Part shown: positions 24,998-37,909 of the stretch, piece after piece
Numbering within the stretch: position 1 is the stretch's first letter
How the letters are laid out: the number at the start of each line of letters is the position of its first letter
Assembly (NCBI RefSeq): GCF_000801105.2
Contig: NC_079515.1
Span: 4,216,001-4,280,000 of the forward strand
DNA: 64,000 nucleotides
Source: Raphanus sativus
Lineage: Eukaryota; Streptophyta; Magnoliopsida; Brassicales; Brassicaceae
Direction of reading: 5' to 3'
Notes under the pieces: model-generated
Databases searched by the model: none
Told to the model about the DNA's origin: nothing
Seen by the model: the letters and a program-made list of their open reading frames with translations, nothing else
Program-made: the position numbers and the translations under genes

Positions 24998-26357
24998 AGA
25001 GATGTATTTCTTTCTTTTTTTTGAAAAATGGAGATGTATTTTTTTTTTGAATGAATGTAAAATTTTATTCAAACAAAACTTTTTTACAACTAGTGCTTTA
25101 AATTTGAAACTACTAAATAGAACAAACTCAAAAAAAATTTTAAGGCATAACTCTTTCTCTTTCTCAACTTGCTAAGCTAACCTTTTCAAAAGCAACTACT
25201 TCAACCTCCAATTCCCCCTACCCTCAAACTTGACCATGTGACACAAGTCAAGTTTGGAAATGCCATGAGATTCTCCTAAAACCTTCATTAGAGAAAATCT
25301 TATTGAGACAAAACTCTAATGGGAAAAAAAAGTAAGAATCGGTTTACAAAAAAAAAAGAGGTAAGAATCTCATAGCTAGGAAACAATATTATAGACAAAG
25401 TCTACTACTCCTTCACTTTTCTGTCTTCAAAACTAGAAAACCAAATTGTTTCTTCAAGCTCTTGTTCCATCCCTTGAGATCAATCCAATTTCAAACTGTT
25501 TACCCTTTCCTTTAGCTGATAGAATCTTACTCCATTCTTCAAAAACAGCTATGAAACTCTTGAGCCAAACCATATGCACAAGCCCTCCTCTAGATACTTG
25601 TGTCCCTTTCCCTTAACTGATAAAAACTTCAATCGTATCAGTTTGTCCACACATTTTATCAACACCTCTTCTGCTCTTGGCTGCTCATTATGTCTTCGAG
25701 AATTTCTCTCCCGCCAGATACTATGTAATAGCACTTGAAATGAATATCGAATTAGGAAGAGCTCTGTGGGATTGAATCTAGATCTTGATTGTGAAATCAG
25801 AGCTAGAATACCATTCCATTCCAAAGTGAAATCTTCCTTCATAATACCTCCAATCAGCTCCTTCCATATTCTGCCTGAATATCTACACTTAAAGAATAAG
25901 TGCTCACAAGTCTCCCTCTCTTCTTGACATAACACACACTCTGCATTTATTGAACCATTCCACTTCTGTATTCTGTCACAAGTTTGCAATCTTCCTTTCG
26001 CAGCCACCCATTACATAAATGAATATTTAGGAGTGGATTGGGGAAACCACACTCCCTTATTCCACTCACAGACTGGTTGTTCCTGTCTCATATGCAGCCA
26101 CGTCTTTTTTGTCATATCGATGCTCATCTTGCCTCCATAAAGAGATATCATCTTCTTCGTTATGTCTGCTTCTCAGTTCTGTAATCTCTCCCTCCACATC
26201 ATTTAATACAGCCAATTTATGTCTTCTACTACGATGATTAAAAATCACTTCCTCCACTGAAGCGTTCTCAGTGATACCAAGTCCTATAATACTTCTATCC
26301 CCCAGCACATCTTGAAGACATCCAAGAGAAGACCAAATTAATAGAGATGTATTTCTT
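24998..26357 (-). mobile_element. 5'-truncated LINE with 15-bp target duplication
   Basis: A minus-strand non-LTR retroelement, 25013-26342, flanked by the 15-bp duplication AGAGATGTATTTCTT (24998-25012 and 26343-26357). Its A-rich tail appears as poly-T at about 25010-25048. The frame at 26007-25549 is the reverse-transcriptase zinc-binding domain (zf-RVT): CVLCQEERETCEHLFFKCRYSGRIWKE-type Cys/His pattern, then SIWRERNSRRHNEQ. Upstream, 26308-26066 continues the element in another frame. The reverse transcriptase core and the 5' end are absent, as expected for a truncated insertion. Frame breaks show that it is dead. Confidence 0.8.
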
Positions 26358-26692
26358 GTTTAACGAATGGGGTAAATTTCATGTCGTTACCATATTAATT
26401 AAGTCGTAATTCAAGAAAATTGTTTAGTGAGAAAACAAATAAATAGATATATATACGACTTAATTGGAGGTGCAAGTGGTACGTACAAAATTTCAAAGAA
26501 AAAACGTTACGTACATGGTCCGATCTTCTATATTTTCGTCGAACTTTTCCAAGTGTCGTTTTATTGAATATCTTGTCATCTGTACAATTATATGACCATG
26601 AGATGTCACCTGCTTTCAGGACTCTATCATTGGTGTTTACACATTTCTATATGTTTCTTAGTTTCCTTGCAGAAAGATTACTAGAACCAGAT

Positions 26693-26775
<83 letters not shown>

Positions 26776-28279
26776 CAGTGATATTCGTTCAACAATAATT
26801 TCCTAATTAATAATAAGTTTTTTTTGGGAAAGCCTAAAGAATAAGTTCCTCCCAAGACATTACGTAAGAGCATGTTGTAGGTTCTCAATTTCCACTGATT
26901 TATGATGCGCTCAAGTCTTGTGTCTGAATTAATATCTTTAAATTATATAGAGATGTAAAGGATATAATCTAAAAGTGGAGATTTAATCGCTCATCGATCA
27001 ACCACGTTTGCAAAATGGCTACATTGCAAGAAAAGAAAATAGTGTTAATGTTTGATATTAAAGAACATATGCTAATTTTAATCTGCTCTATTTTTTTTTG
27101 TAAACTAATTTTAATTTGCTCTACTTTATGAACAGTCTTTTCAACAAGCCTCCTAATCACATTAATCCCCCTTTCAACAAACATTATAGCTTCATTAGGT
27201 ACGTCACCCGTCTCATAAACGGTCACACAGCTTTCTCACCAAAATAATCATTTCAACTATAATGCTAGCTATTTTCTTTTATTAGAATAACTCGAAACAA
27301 AAACAAACTTCCAACGAATGCTACGTAGCCGGCAAAGATCTGAATTCTGAAAGCTTGTACGTAGTGGAGTTTTTCTTTCTTTGAAGAATTAGCTTCGTTA
27401 CTACTTACTAGTATATACTTTTCTTTCGATAATTTGATATTTCTTTAAAAACTATTTGATAGAAGTAATTTGAACAACGGAAGCACCGATGTGTGAAATT
27501 AATACTTGCGTCGTTTACAGGTTTTCTTTTAAAAAAAAACAAAATTATAATATCTGGGTTGCAATTCATAAATAAAAGGGAAAAACGAAAAAAAAAGGCT
27601 TTGATCAGTAAGACGTTCGTTTAAATTTTTTGATAATTTGTTTTTAAAAAAGTTGTGTTCAAAAAAAAAAAAAAAGACCAACTTAGATAATTACTTTTTC
27701 ATGCATTGTTCTTATCAGAAATGCGAAACAATTGTGTTTAAATATTTACAATTTCACTTAATCAGTTAATTGGCCGCTTGTAGCCATACTAAACGACAAA
27801 TTCACCGGTAAATAATTAACATCACTCAAAATATTTTCAACCATTTGCTACGATATACTATAAAAAGTAAAACATCATTCGAAACACTGTTGTAAAACTT
27901 ATTTTGCTGCTTTATAAATTACAATAACATTTTATATTATATACAATTTTCTCAAAAGAAACATTTTATATTATATACTGGTATATACTAGCTGTATATA
28001 CCCATTACCCGGCATGGAATATATCATAAGAAAAAATAACGACCCCTTTAGCACAAAGAAAAGGCACGAGAAGAATCTGCCATGTAATTCGTGGATGGCT
28101 CCTAGAATGATAAATCTACACATTTCTTTATACAAAATGTTCAGGAGACGGCATAACTATTTTATTGTTTTTGGAAAGTGTTGCGAGAAGTTTCATGAAA
28201 CTCAGAGTAAGTTGCTACTTTTGCTTTTTATTATTTCTATTTCTGACATTTTCTCCATTCCCTAACAAATTAAAGACCA
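26358..28279. other. Intergenic spacer with an AAT microsatellite
   Basis: AT-rich DNA without a recognisable gene. Frames at 26969-27226 (minus) and 28014-28265 (plus) lack family features. Confidence 0.4.
26694..26775. repeat. (AAT)n microsatellite, about 27 units
   Basis: An uninterrupted run of TAA/AAT units. It produces spurious poly-Asn and poly-Tyr frames on the two strands. Confidence 0.95.
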
Positions 28280-29025
28280 CTCTATGAAGAGTAATTCTTG
28301 GGTTCACTCCCTAGGGTGAACCTCTAGGTTTCACCCACCAATAGGAGTTCACCATTTTATATTTAATATCTTTTAGAAAAGAAAATAAAATATTGTCAAG
28401 TTATATTATATTTTTAAAAAAATTAAAAAATAAAAGCTCAAGAATTAAAATAAAAAACAATAGTAGTTGAAAAAAAATTTAAAAAAAAAAATTAATACCA
28501 TCACTAAAATGCTAAACCCTAAACCCTAAATCCTAAACCCTAAACCATTGGGTAAACCCTAAACCCTTGGACAAATTCTAAATTCTTGAATTTTTTAAAG
28601 TAATTTTAGTACCGTCAGCAAAACACAAAACCCTAAACCCTAAATACTATACCCTAAACCCATGGGTAAATCTTAAACCCTTGGATAAATCATAAACCCT
28701 AAAATTTAAGATTATCCAAGGGTTTAAGATTTACCCAAGGGTTTAAGATATAACATTTAGGGTTTAGGGTTTAGTATTTAGGGTTTAGGGTTTAGTATTT
28801 AGGGTTTAATATTTTGTCGATGACATTAAAATTCTTTTTAAAAGTTTTTTTTGTTTCCAACTAATTTTATTTTTTATTTATTCTTATCTTTTTTAATTTT
28901 AAAAATATGACAATATTTTGTTTCCTTTTTTAAAAGATATTGAATACAAAATGGTGAACTCCTATTGGTGGGTGAACCTAGAGGTTCACCCTAGGGAGTG
29001 AACCCAAGAATTACTCCTCTATGAA
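28280..29025. mobile_element. Second hairpin element with telomere-like arms, 9-bp target duplication
   Basis: The element 28289-29016 (728 bp) begins GAGTAATTCTTGGGTTCAC and ends with its inverse. It is flanked by the perfect 9-bp duplication CTCTATGAA (28280-28288 and 29017-29025). The left arm carries AAACCCTAAACCCTAAATCC-like units (28510-28700) and the right arm their inverse (28700-28810). The terminal repeat includes GGTTCAC, 7 bp, GGTGAACC, close to that of the 19288-20143 element, so the two belong to one family but differ at the extreme ends. It encodes no protein. Confidence 0.85.
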
Positions 29026-30870
29026 CTGTAAATTTCTACTATTTTCACTTTTAGTTTTTGATGATGTAATCAATTCCCTTATCATAATAATATTATCAGA
29101 CAAAAACGTACTCTGCATTAAATGATGCAAATCATGTTGAAGCCAATGGTGTACCTCCTTCATGATACAAGTACGTCGGCACCACCAATTGAGATGATTA
29201 AGAACTTACCCTAGCTATGAGACTATTCAAATACCTTGAGCGTTGATAAGGGAGAGGACCACAATATATATTTTCGCGTAGCGATGAACTTGGACCTTAT
29301 ATAAACCTCTCTATTTACAGTCAAAATTTTGGGTTGTCTGTCAACTACGTTGATTCACTCATATATATATATATATATATTATATATTTTTTTTTTATTT
29401 TTTTTTTGAGCACGATAGCATATAAGAGCTTTTTTTGTAAAGCATATAAGAGCTAGCTAGATTACACATTTACCCATTGAGTTTAATACACCTGATGATA
29501 ATATTCGTTTGCATATTGTTTTACATTTATTTCCCCTAAGTAGGGGACCAAAGCTATTTGTTGAATTTTATATGAAAACCAAGGCTTATGCATGCGGAGG
29601 GAGAGGACCACATATTTCCTTTACATACTAAAAATATCTGCACTATTCAGATATATATAACCCTAAAATTTATGCAGCCGATATCTTAGACTCGGACCGA
29701 CAACACTAATTTCTCAATTACATGTAGAAAATCACAAGCTGCTTGTTTAGCAAAAAAAAAAAATCACAAGCTGCCAATAAATTCACGTTGAGAAAATACG
29801 AAGTAGATTCATTAAATTAAACTGAAAGTTCAATAATAGAAAAAATAACCGTAATTTAATACAATTCATTCACATAAGATTTGAGGATTTACATAACTTT
29901 CTATCTATTATGTACTGTTCAAAATTTTGACTGCACTTACTATATTTATTTATCAACCCTAGTCATATTATTGATGTTGTTGAACTATTCTGTTGTGTAA
30001 TTATCGTTGTTCACAATACTTAAAAAGTTTAAGCTTACAATGCATAGTCTTACTAAAAATGACATATATAATGCCTTCGAAATTGTATCCAACTTGGAGG
30101 ATAAGCTTAAGACTTAAGAGTGTGGGCTGGAGGAAGTCGACAAAAACTATTTGAATCTTTTACTATAAAAATAAATATACAAAACGTTATTTGATGAGAA
30201 ACAACAAAATAAACAAAAAAAAGGCACGGCTAAGTTTGGCGGTTGGGAGTGTTGAAAACAAGAAAGAGATGGTCGGACACTGGAAACAAAATATTTGCAC
30301 GCCTCGATCTCTCTTCTTCTGAGTTCTTCACTGCATCAAAGATTCAGGTCCCACTTCTATTATATATAAAGGTCCCATTTCAGCGTTTTATGATGGAAGT
30401 TAAATGTTGTCAAAAAAATGATGGAAGTTAAATGTTGTCGAAAAAATGATGGAAGTTAAATTAAAAAAATCGAGCCTTCTATGCTTAAAATGATACAATT
30501 AGGACTAAAGTCTAACTTCAGCTCCCAATTAATGACTTATTGACTCGCACCCCCGTCAACGGAGCGAAGTAGCGAACATGTTCTCTGGACATCGTTTTTT
30601 TTTTCTTTTGGCAAACTATTCTTTGGACATCGTTAGTGGCCAAGTTCTGCTAAATGATCAAAAATATTCAACAATATTGACAGACACTTTGAAATATATA
30701 AAGTTTTCAGATGCCTTTAAAAGTTAAATAAGTAAGGTTTTTTTTTTTTTGTTAAAAGTATTAATTAAGTAAGGTTTCAGTTTTTCTTTTAAAGTAATAA
30801 GTTAATATGTATTACTTGTGTGGTTTTTACATAAGATAGTTAGAAGTTATAATTAAAACAGTTTCATTTT
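29026..30870. other. Intergenic spacer, no gene recognised
   Basis: AT-rich sequence with an (AT)n run at 29359-29383. Three tandem 27-28-bp units around ATGATGGAAGTTAAATGTTG lie at about 30387-30460. The 62-codon frame at 30243 has no family signature. Confidence 0.4.
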
Positions 30871-32139
30871 TAAGAGCATCTACATGAAACACTATTTTTT
30901 CTTCTATATTCACTACAAGAAAAACATCATATATCCACAAATTAGCAACAAAATTTTTGTGGCTACAATTTTTAAGACACAAATAACCACAAAATAGGAA
31001 CAAACAAAAATTTGTAGGTACTATGTAGAATTTTGTGGCTAAATAACCACAAACTACACTTAGTAGCTATTTGAAGAAAACTAACTGCAACCACAAACTG
31101 TTTTGTGGAAATTAATATCCACTATTAGCCACAATAATCAATTGTAGAATTATATAGATACAACATAATTTATGGCTATTCATGGAAAATTAAATCCCTA
31201 AACATTCTCTTAACTCTAAATTTTGAATCTTAAATGATAATTTCCTTTTTAAATAACATGTAATATTTATCGGAAATAAAAAAATCCAACACTAATAACA
31301 AGTTTTTAAATATTCAAATTTAATTATTTCCTATTGCAAACTCTAAACCCTAAACATAACATATTAGTAATATATATAATCAACATATGTTTATAAATTG
31401 TTATGAATCTTACTGATATGTTTGTGTTATATATTTGAAATTTTCATTTGTGATGCATGTTTCAAACTTTGAATTAAAAAATATGTATTGTTTTATATGT
31501 TTGAAGCACACCATTTTTATGCTTAATGTGTTTGGTTGATTCTTGATTTAGGGATTATAGTATATGGTTTAGATTTTAGGGATTGTGATTAGTGTTAAGA
31601 TTAGAGGTTTTATTGTTGTCAAAATATAGTGTATTATAATTTGTTAGAAATTTACATTAAATTATTAAAAGGGTATAGATTTTTGATGTTAAAATGAAAA
31701 CATTTAGTTAGGGACTATGGTATATGGTTTAGATTTTAAGGATTGTGGTTTAGGGTTAGAAGTTCTTAGTTAAGAAGATTTTAAAAATATAAAAACTTGG
31801 TTGGCATAAATTATTAGAAATTTATATTAGACTAAAATTGTATAAATTATGTTATTATACTTTTTCATTTTAACATCACAAATTTTATCCCCCCCCATCA
31901 ATTCTTTTGCCTACACACATTTCCCTGTTAAACATTTTTGGCTCCATTAATTACTTCCATTTTCTCATTTCTCTCCCAAATATTTTTGGGTTTAGCTCCA
32001 AAATATTTCGGCTCAAAAACTTGTTATCACCTAGTTTTACGACACTTGAAAGAAAAATACCAAATTCTTAAACTTTCTCTCGAAACTCACCGAGTCTTCT
32101 TCTCGATTTCGCCTTCATCATGTTATCCGGTGCTTTACT

Positions 32140-32186
32140 TCATGGCTCACACCGGACAAACCTCTATCCTCGTCGTCCATCCGGGT
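32140..32186 (+). other. Possible captured gene start inside the CACTA element
   Basis: Within the CACTA interior, a pyrimidine-rich leader-like stretch is followed by an ATG at 32142 opening MAHTGQTSILVVHPG, then a GTACG donor-like site near 32187. A possible acceptor (TTTACAG) follows at 32280-32286. No family is recognised. It may be an exon captured by the transposon. Confidence 0.25.
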
Positions 32187-32324
32187 ACGTTTCTTCCACA
32201 CCCCTATTTCTTCTATTAGTTCAGATAAGGGTTTCCACACCCCTTTGTTTTTTAACTATCATTGATTGGATTTGCTTGTTTACAGGAATGGTGAATTATA
32301 TCTCGTTTTAAGGTTTATGAAAAT

Positions 32325-32694
32325 TGTTGATGAATAAAGTCCCACATCGGTAGTTGGAGAAATAATTAAGTAATATATAAATGGTTAGGGTCAATCCACT
32401 AATTACCAATTGGTTTTAAGTTGGAAGCCCATAATTAACCTGAATCTAATATGGTATCAGAGCGGTCGATCCTTGTGGATCAAAGTTAAATTAAAAAGAG
32501 CCACCCGATGTTGGGCCACTCCGTGGATGGTATTCCCACAGTTGTCCACGCATGTGCGTGAGGGGGAGTGTTGATGAATAAAGTCCCACATCGGTAGTTG
32601 GAGAAATAATTAAGTAATATATAAAGGGTTAGAGTCAATCCACTAATTACCAATTGGTTTTAAGTTGGAAGCCCATAATTAACCTGAATCTAAT
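32325..32694 (+). mobile_element. TRIM (terminal-repeat retroelement in miniature), 370 bp
   Basis: Two 126-bp direct repeats, 32325-32450 and 32569-32694, both begin TGTTGATGAATAAAGTCCCA and end CTGAATCTAAT, with about two differences. Directly after the first repeat comes TGGTATCAGAGC, the primer-binding site complementary to initiator Met-tRNA. Directly before the second comes a polypurine tract (GTGAGGGGGAG). The internal region is only 118 bp and non-coding. I see no clear 5-bp target duplication, so the outer ends may have recombined. Confidence 0.88.
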
Positions 32695-34037
32695 GCTCAG
32701 GGGAGAAGCCAGGTACAAGACTATGGGTGCATGTGCACCACTAATTTTTCAGCTTTTTGATCACTCTACAAGGTAAATTAAAAAGAAATTCTCATAAGTA
32801 TATTCATTCATTCATTTTATAAGGTTTGTGCTCCCACTAAAATCTACATCTAGATTCACCACTGATTATGCTAATTTTGGGCCTCATGGTCAGATTACGA
32901 GAAGGAGAGGTTACAGAGACAACATAACCTTGAATAGTAAGGTTTCTTTTTGCTCAATTGTTAATCTTGTGGTATTATGTATTCAACTTTAAGGTTCAGT
33001 TTCTGTTTGTATGCTAATGGGCAGGAGAAGAAACAAAGCAAAATACACCATCATAAACCATTGTTCCAGCTTTCTTACTTGCTCTTTTCGATACAATTTT
33101 GAGTCTCTTAAACTTTAAAGGTGAGTCACCTTTTCTTTTAGCTTTCTCTCTATTGTAAGCATTTTCTTTGATTTAAATGTCTCGGTCCTTAGTTTTTCTT
33201 GTAGAATATTATTATATATGTGATGTATTTTTTTCATAAGTCATTCTTGATCTTTTCAGATCCTTCTATCGTCAAGCATGTATTGAAGGAGACCACAAAG
33301 GCTTACTCCAAGGTAAAAGACAGCTTACTCCAAGGTAAAAAACACTAGCACCAGCAGTTAGCCATGAATGTTTAGTTGTGCTTTCCTTTATATCTCTACT
33401 TATAAATTGTAGGGGATTCAGATAGATTTTGCAATGGAAATAGGACTCATAACAGCTGAGGCTGAGGCAGTGACAATGGAGTGGGCGACCTATATATATA
33501 AAATGTATTTGTATATCTAATCTTGTAACTAAAACACAAATTTAATTGTAATTTTTTTACCTATTTTATTTTATAAAATTATTTTAGTTTATTAAAATGA
33601 ATAAGTTAGCCACAACACAGATTGTAGCTCTTATGTGGAAATAGTTTCGGTTTGGATTGTGGTTTATTGTGGCTAATATAGCTACAAACACATTCTCTTA
33701 CTATTGTGGAAACTAGCTACAGAATAGTGTTGTGGCTATGTTGTAGAAAAGCAATTACAGATAGCTACAATCGGACAATAGCCACAAGCTCATAGTCAAC
33801 AAAATTATTTTGTAGTTATCGGTTATATAGCCACAAATTTTTTATCATAGCCACAACTAATTTTGTAACTATATTGAATAAGTTTTGTGGTGATTTTACA
33901 TTAAAATAGAATAATTTTATTATATGGTAACACCATTGAAACAAAAGTTATTCTGTAATAGATTTATTTTGTTTTAATGTGAAATGAAGAGAAAAAATAA
34001 TGAGTTATTAGAGATGGTCTAAGTAAATAATCAATAA

Positions 34038-37000
34038 TCTATATATAAAAAGAAGAGCTGTTTCTCTCCTGCTGACACGTCAGACGCTATATCACTAATT
34101 CGGTCGTCGAGCGGCTGACACGTGTCCGTGTTAATGAAACGCAGCGATTCATTATTTAGGCTACCGTCTGGGCTTTGAGTAATACTATTGGGCTTAACAG
34201 GCTGACACATGTCTTTGTATACTAAACTCTGCGTTTCGGTTTAAAAGGAACTAAGGAACTAAGCGTCATGTTTTGTCGTTTCATTTTCTTCATTCATTAA
34301 CTCTATGAAAATTCTTAACTCCATCAACTCAAATCAAGCGCAATGAAGTCAATGATCCTTTATCTCTTCAAGACTGTGTTTCTCAATCTATAAAAAGGTA
34401 TTTGCATACCTAGAACATCATTCCTCAGTTCATGAAAATCCAAAATAAACACAATATTTGAAGGCCGCCGCTGATCTTTTATTGTCGAGGTGTTTTTCTC
34501 ATGTGAAAATCAAACGGTAGCATGTTGATGGGAGTGGAGATGCTCCTCCTTGATTCGAAGGTTTTTTCATAAGCTTCAAACTTTTTTTTCCAAATCGTCT
34601 TTTAATCTCTTCTGGACTATATATATTTTGAGACCATTTGTTGATTATGTCTATTTTCACAATTTTCAGTAGAGCCACCGTAAGGGTTCACCGTCTCGCC
34701 GCTCAAGGCTGGTTCAATGTTCACACTCTAGCTCCTTGATTCAAATGGTTTGTGCATTCTATTCTTCTTTGTCTTCCCAAACTGTCTGCTGTGGTTTAGG
34801 ATTTTTATTTCTTAGAAATGTTTTGATTTCCTTAAGATTGAATTTTGGTAGTGGCTAAGTAGTCGGTGGTGCAGGTTCCTTGGTATGAAACAGGTTGGTC
34901 TAATTAGTTTTTTTTATGTGGTGATTTCTGTTTATGTATGTAAAAACACGCTTTCACCCATATTTCAGCTACAGAGTTCAAAGATGATCTATAAAGCTGA
35001 TGAACCAAAACGAGCCCACCAAATTATCAGAAGCGGTAGATGAAAGAGAGGGAGAGGAGGAGAAGAAATAAGAACTTGGTAGGAACTTTTGTCGATGTTT
35101 AGATAAGTTTGTGAAGATGCTAACGGTTGTCTGATTTTAATATGTTTGTGTTTATAAGCGCTGCTCTTATATTTGTTCTATTCTTCCAATGTGATAGTTG
35201 TGTATCCTTAGAGTAGTACTTATGTTAGGTTGGCTAAAGTTGGTGAGACGTATTTGGATCTCTCTTACCGTTAGTCAAGGTTTTAAATTTGATATGTTTT
35301 CTTCAGATATTTTGTAGAGAATTGGTATATCAAGAAGCTCTCATCAGTGACTGTTTAGGACTGAGGACTGATCGTGTATCAGTTTCATCTTGATTAACTT
35401 GAAGCTGTTTGAAAGTATTCTGATGGTGCAGGTCTCGCGTACCAGGATCGGCCGGGGGACAGAGGTACGGCTCGGATTGCTTACATACTTAAGATGCTGA
35501 AACAAGTTCTTACATATTATAGTCTGCTTAAGATGCTGAAAAGGAGTTCTTATCAATGTCCTCTCCATAGTGACTATGATTCATGGAGTTGACATCATGT
35601 GTCCTGCTAGCTTCCCTCATGAGTTTCTCTTATGCTTCCTTGGTTTGCTCTGTGGTGTCTTAGGTTTGACGAAAGATGGTGATGGGGAGTTTAAAATAAG
35701 ATGATGTTCGTCAGTGATTCTTTGAACCCGAAGAATGTATTTCTCTTTCTATGCTTAGATTCCAAATCCCAGAAAGTTCAAAATCCAAAGACATGTTTGA
35801 TTCCTTCACCCTCTTCTCTCTCAAGGTAACTTTTCATATTCGGGCATCCGTTGAAGTAGCCCTGCAGGACTTTCCTGCTAGGATACTAATCAATCAATCT
35901 TATGTAGGATTACAATGCAGCCATTGTGTTCTATTATGCACCGGTTCTTCCACAATATAATTGAGATAATGATACTGTTCACTGGCCAGTTGTTGACATA
36001 GTTTTGTTCAACACATATTTTGGTGGATTATATACTAGACTTTTTAAAAAGTAGTGAATACAATCACTTGGAGAGGAATCGGATCTAACTATCTTTGCTT
36101 CCTTATCTTGAATTCCATCTAAGGTGGATATGAACCTTCGTGTCCTGGCTTAATTGTAAACTTTTGGTTGCTTCTGAAACAATGACTCGAGCTTTTTTCA
36201 ACTTCCTCTAAAAGTTTATATGTTGCTTGGAGTATATTTTTATTATTACTTTTGTGATATGACTAATGATGGTGATGACTGGCAAGTTCTTTAGAAGGGA
36301 TGTAAAATATTTTCACAGCTAATTTCAAAATCTCTTCTTAGCAAAAAAAAATAAGTCTTTTCCAATCATGAGTTACAAAGATTTTTAAAACTATTGTTAC
36401 ATGGGATCTAGAAAGCAAAATACTACATCACTTATATATTGGCTTCAGAAAATTTACAGTCAGAATACTTTTTTTCTTCCAAAACTAAAACCAAGATTGC
36501 AGGAAAAAAATGTATAGCTTAGAAAAGACGTTACCAACTCAAATAACAAAACCTAAAACAATAAATAAGGCATGGTGATATATTGGCATTTGGTAACTAT
36601 ATACAAACCACATCAAATATAAATACCATATAATTAAAACAAAAAGAAGTATACACATATACATGTCGAGTTAACGAATATAGATTTGAAATTGAAAAAA
36701 AAATGTGAAAATATTAATAAATAGCAAACTAATCATTTTAAAACACTCAATAAAATTAATAATATATTATGTAATTTTTCAGTTACTAACTTGCCCGTAG
36801 AGCGGGCCAAATCCTAGACTAATGTATAATTAAAACATAAGTTATTCAACAAAAAAAAAAATTGAAACCTTTTAACAAGAAAAAAATATGTTAAAAATCA
36901 TAACAAAATTTTCGAGATAGTGTGATTTATTTAGTCTTCAAATACAATAGCATATAAATTTAGCTAATATGTACATTTTTAAATAATAAAAATTTATGTT

Positions 37001-37069
37001 AAATATTTACACTGACTATTTTAATTATTTTTAAATTTACATCCCGTCCGTAGGGCAGGCCAACCCTAG
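34038..37069 (+). mobile_element. Helitron, about 3 kb, with two candidate 3' ends
   Basis: It starts TCTATATATAAAAAGAAGAG after an A, a typical Brassicaceae Helitron 5' end. One 3' end is the hairpin GCCCG TAGAG CGGGC followed by CTAG at 36817 (then A). A second, weaker one ends CTAG at 37069 (then T) after CCCGTCCGTAGGGC. The outer end fits the A|T insertion rule better, so two nested elements are possible. I find no Rep or helicase frame. The short frames at 35344-35568 and 35751-35960 have no recognisable domain. Confidence 0.6.
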
Positions 37070-37909
37070 TTAAAAATAAAAATAAGAAACTAAGCAAAAA
37101 TTAAGAGAAGTTAAACCAAAGTTTTCAAATTATATCTCTTTAAAACTTCATTAGCATTTCTTTGTCCATTTGACAAATTGTTATTGGATTTCCATTTAAG
37201 ACAATTAACAATTATTTTATCAAACCTAAGTAATAATAAAAATTTCTTAAGGACCTTAAAACGAAAAAAATTATTTTGGGTGCTAGTATAAGAAACAAGT
37301 GTTGTATCCATTGATACTGGTGCTAGTATAAGAAACAAGTGTGTGCGGGTTATTAAATTGGGCCCACGTTATGGCAGAGCTGAGAAGTGTGGATCCCATA
37401 GCGCCCATGATCCCAAAATTTCCAAAGAAAAGGGAGACAGCTTCTGTGTTTATCCGAAAGCCACCCTCACGCTTTGGATTATCTTCGTTGGTATTTATTC
37501 AATTGTTAATTTTTCTTTTTAATTTACTGGAACATAATTATTTATATTCAATGATAAAATAAAGAAAATGCAAAGAAAAGTCTTACACATTTTCTATAGC
37601 TTTGCATAAAAATATGAGTTAGTTGTTCAAAATCACAACGGGCTGTCTTCAAATGAATCAGATGAGGATACTCTACTATATATGTGTTAATAAATTATGT
37701 CTTTGTGTGAGAATCAAATGTAAAAGGAGATAAAATTTCATTCTAAACGGATATCAGTTTAATCTCATCTATAAGAACGCTGTTTGAACGAATAAAATGT
37801 CTTTTTAGTGTTCTACATATTTAAATTTTATTTCATAAACTTAAACTCAGTATTCTTCTTCAATTATGCATCATAGTCGATGTTTATAGATTACATATGT
37901 AAGAGCATC
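37070..37909. other. Spacer with a short direct duplication
   Basis: No gene is visible. The 30-bp stretch GTGCTAGTATAAGAAACAAG.. occurs twice at about 37279 and 37319, giving a tandem duplication of about 40 bp. Confidence 0.4.

Larger units (their letters stand above)
30911..33961. mobile_element. Non-autonomous CACTA (En/Spm) element
   Basis: It starts CACTACAAGAAAAACATC, the canonical plant CACTA terminus. The right end, read inward, is CTATTACAGAATAAC, a degenerate partner. ATT flanks both sides (30908-30910 and 33962-33964), a 3-bp duplication as expected. Both ends carry many short subterminal repeats of the TTTGTGGCTA/AGCCACAAA type (30940-31150 and 33605-33895). There is no transposase frame. 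The interior contains a TRIM retroelement and a stretch near 32095-32180 that looks like a captured gene start (MAHTGQTSILVVHPG before a GT). Confidence 0.75.
30874..34019. mobile_element. Small Harbinger-type MITE split by a CACTA element
   Basis: The outer ends are GAGCATCTACAT (30874) and the inverse of GACCATCTCTAA (34019). They are flanked by TAA on both sides, the target size and sequence preferred by PIF/Harbinger elements. Both ends continue inward to a TATTTTTTCT stretch. Removing the inserted CACTA element leaves a MITE of roughly 90-95 bp. The left and right fragments are 30874-30910 and about 33965-34019. Confidence 0.5.

Noticed and set aside
26694..26775. CRISPR-like array
   Set aside because: Simple trinucleotide repeat without spacers, in a plant nuclear genome.
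26564..26888. Poly-Asn and poly-Tyr proteins
   Set aside because: They are translations of the AAT microsatellite on the two strands.
28510..28810. Interstitial telomere from chromosome fusion
   Set aside because: The CCCTAAA-like units are degenerate, arranged as an inverted repeat, and lie inside an element with a 9-bp target duplication. Transposition explains them better.
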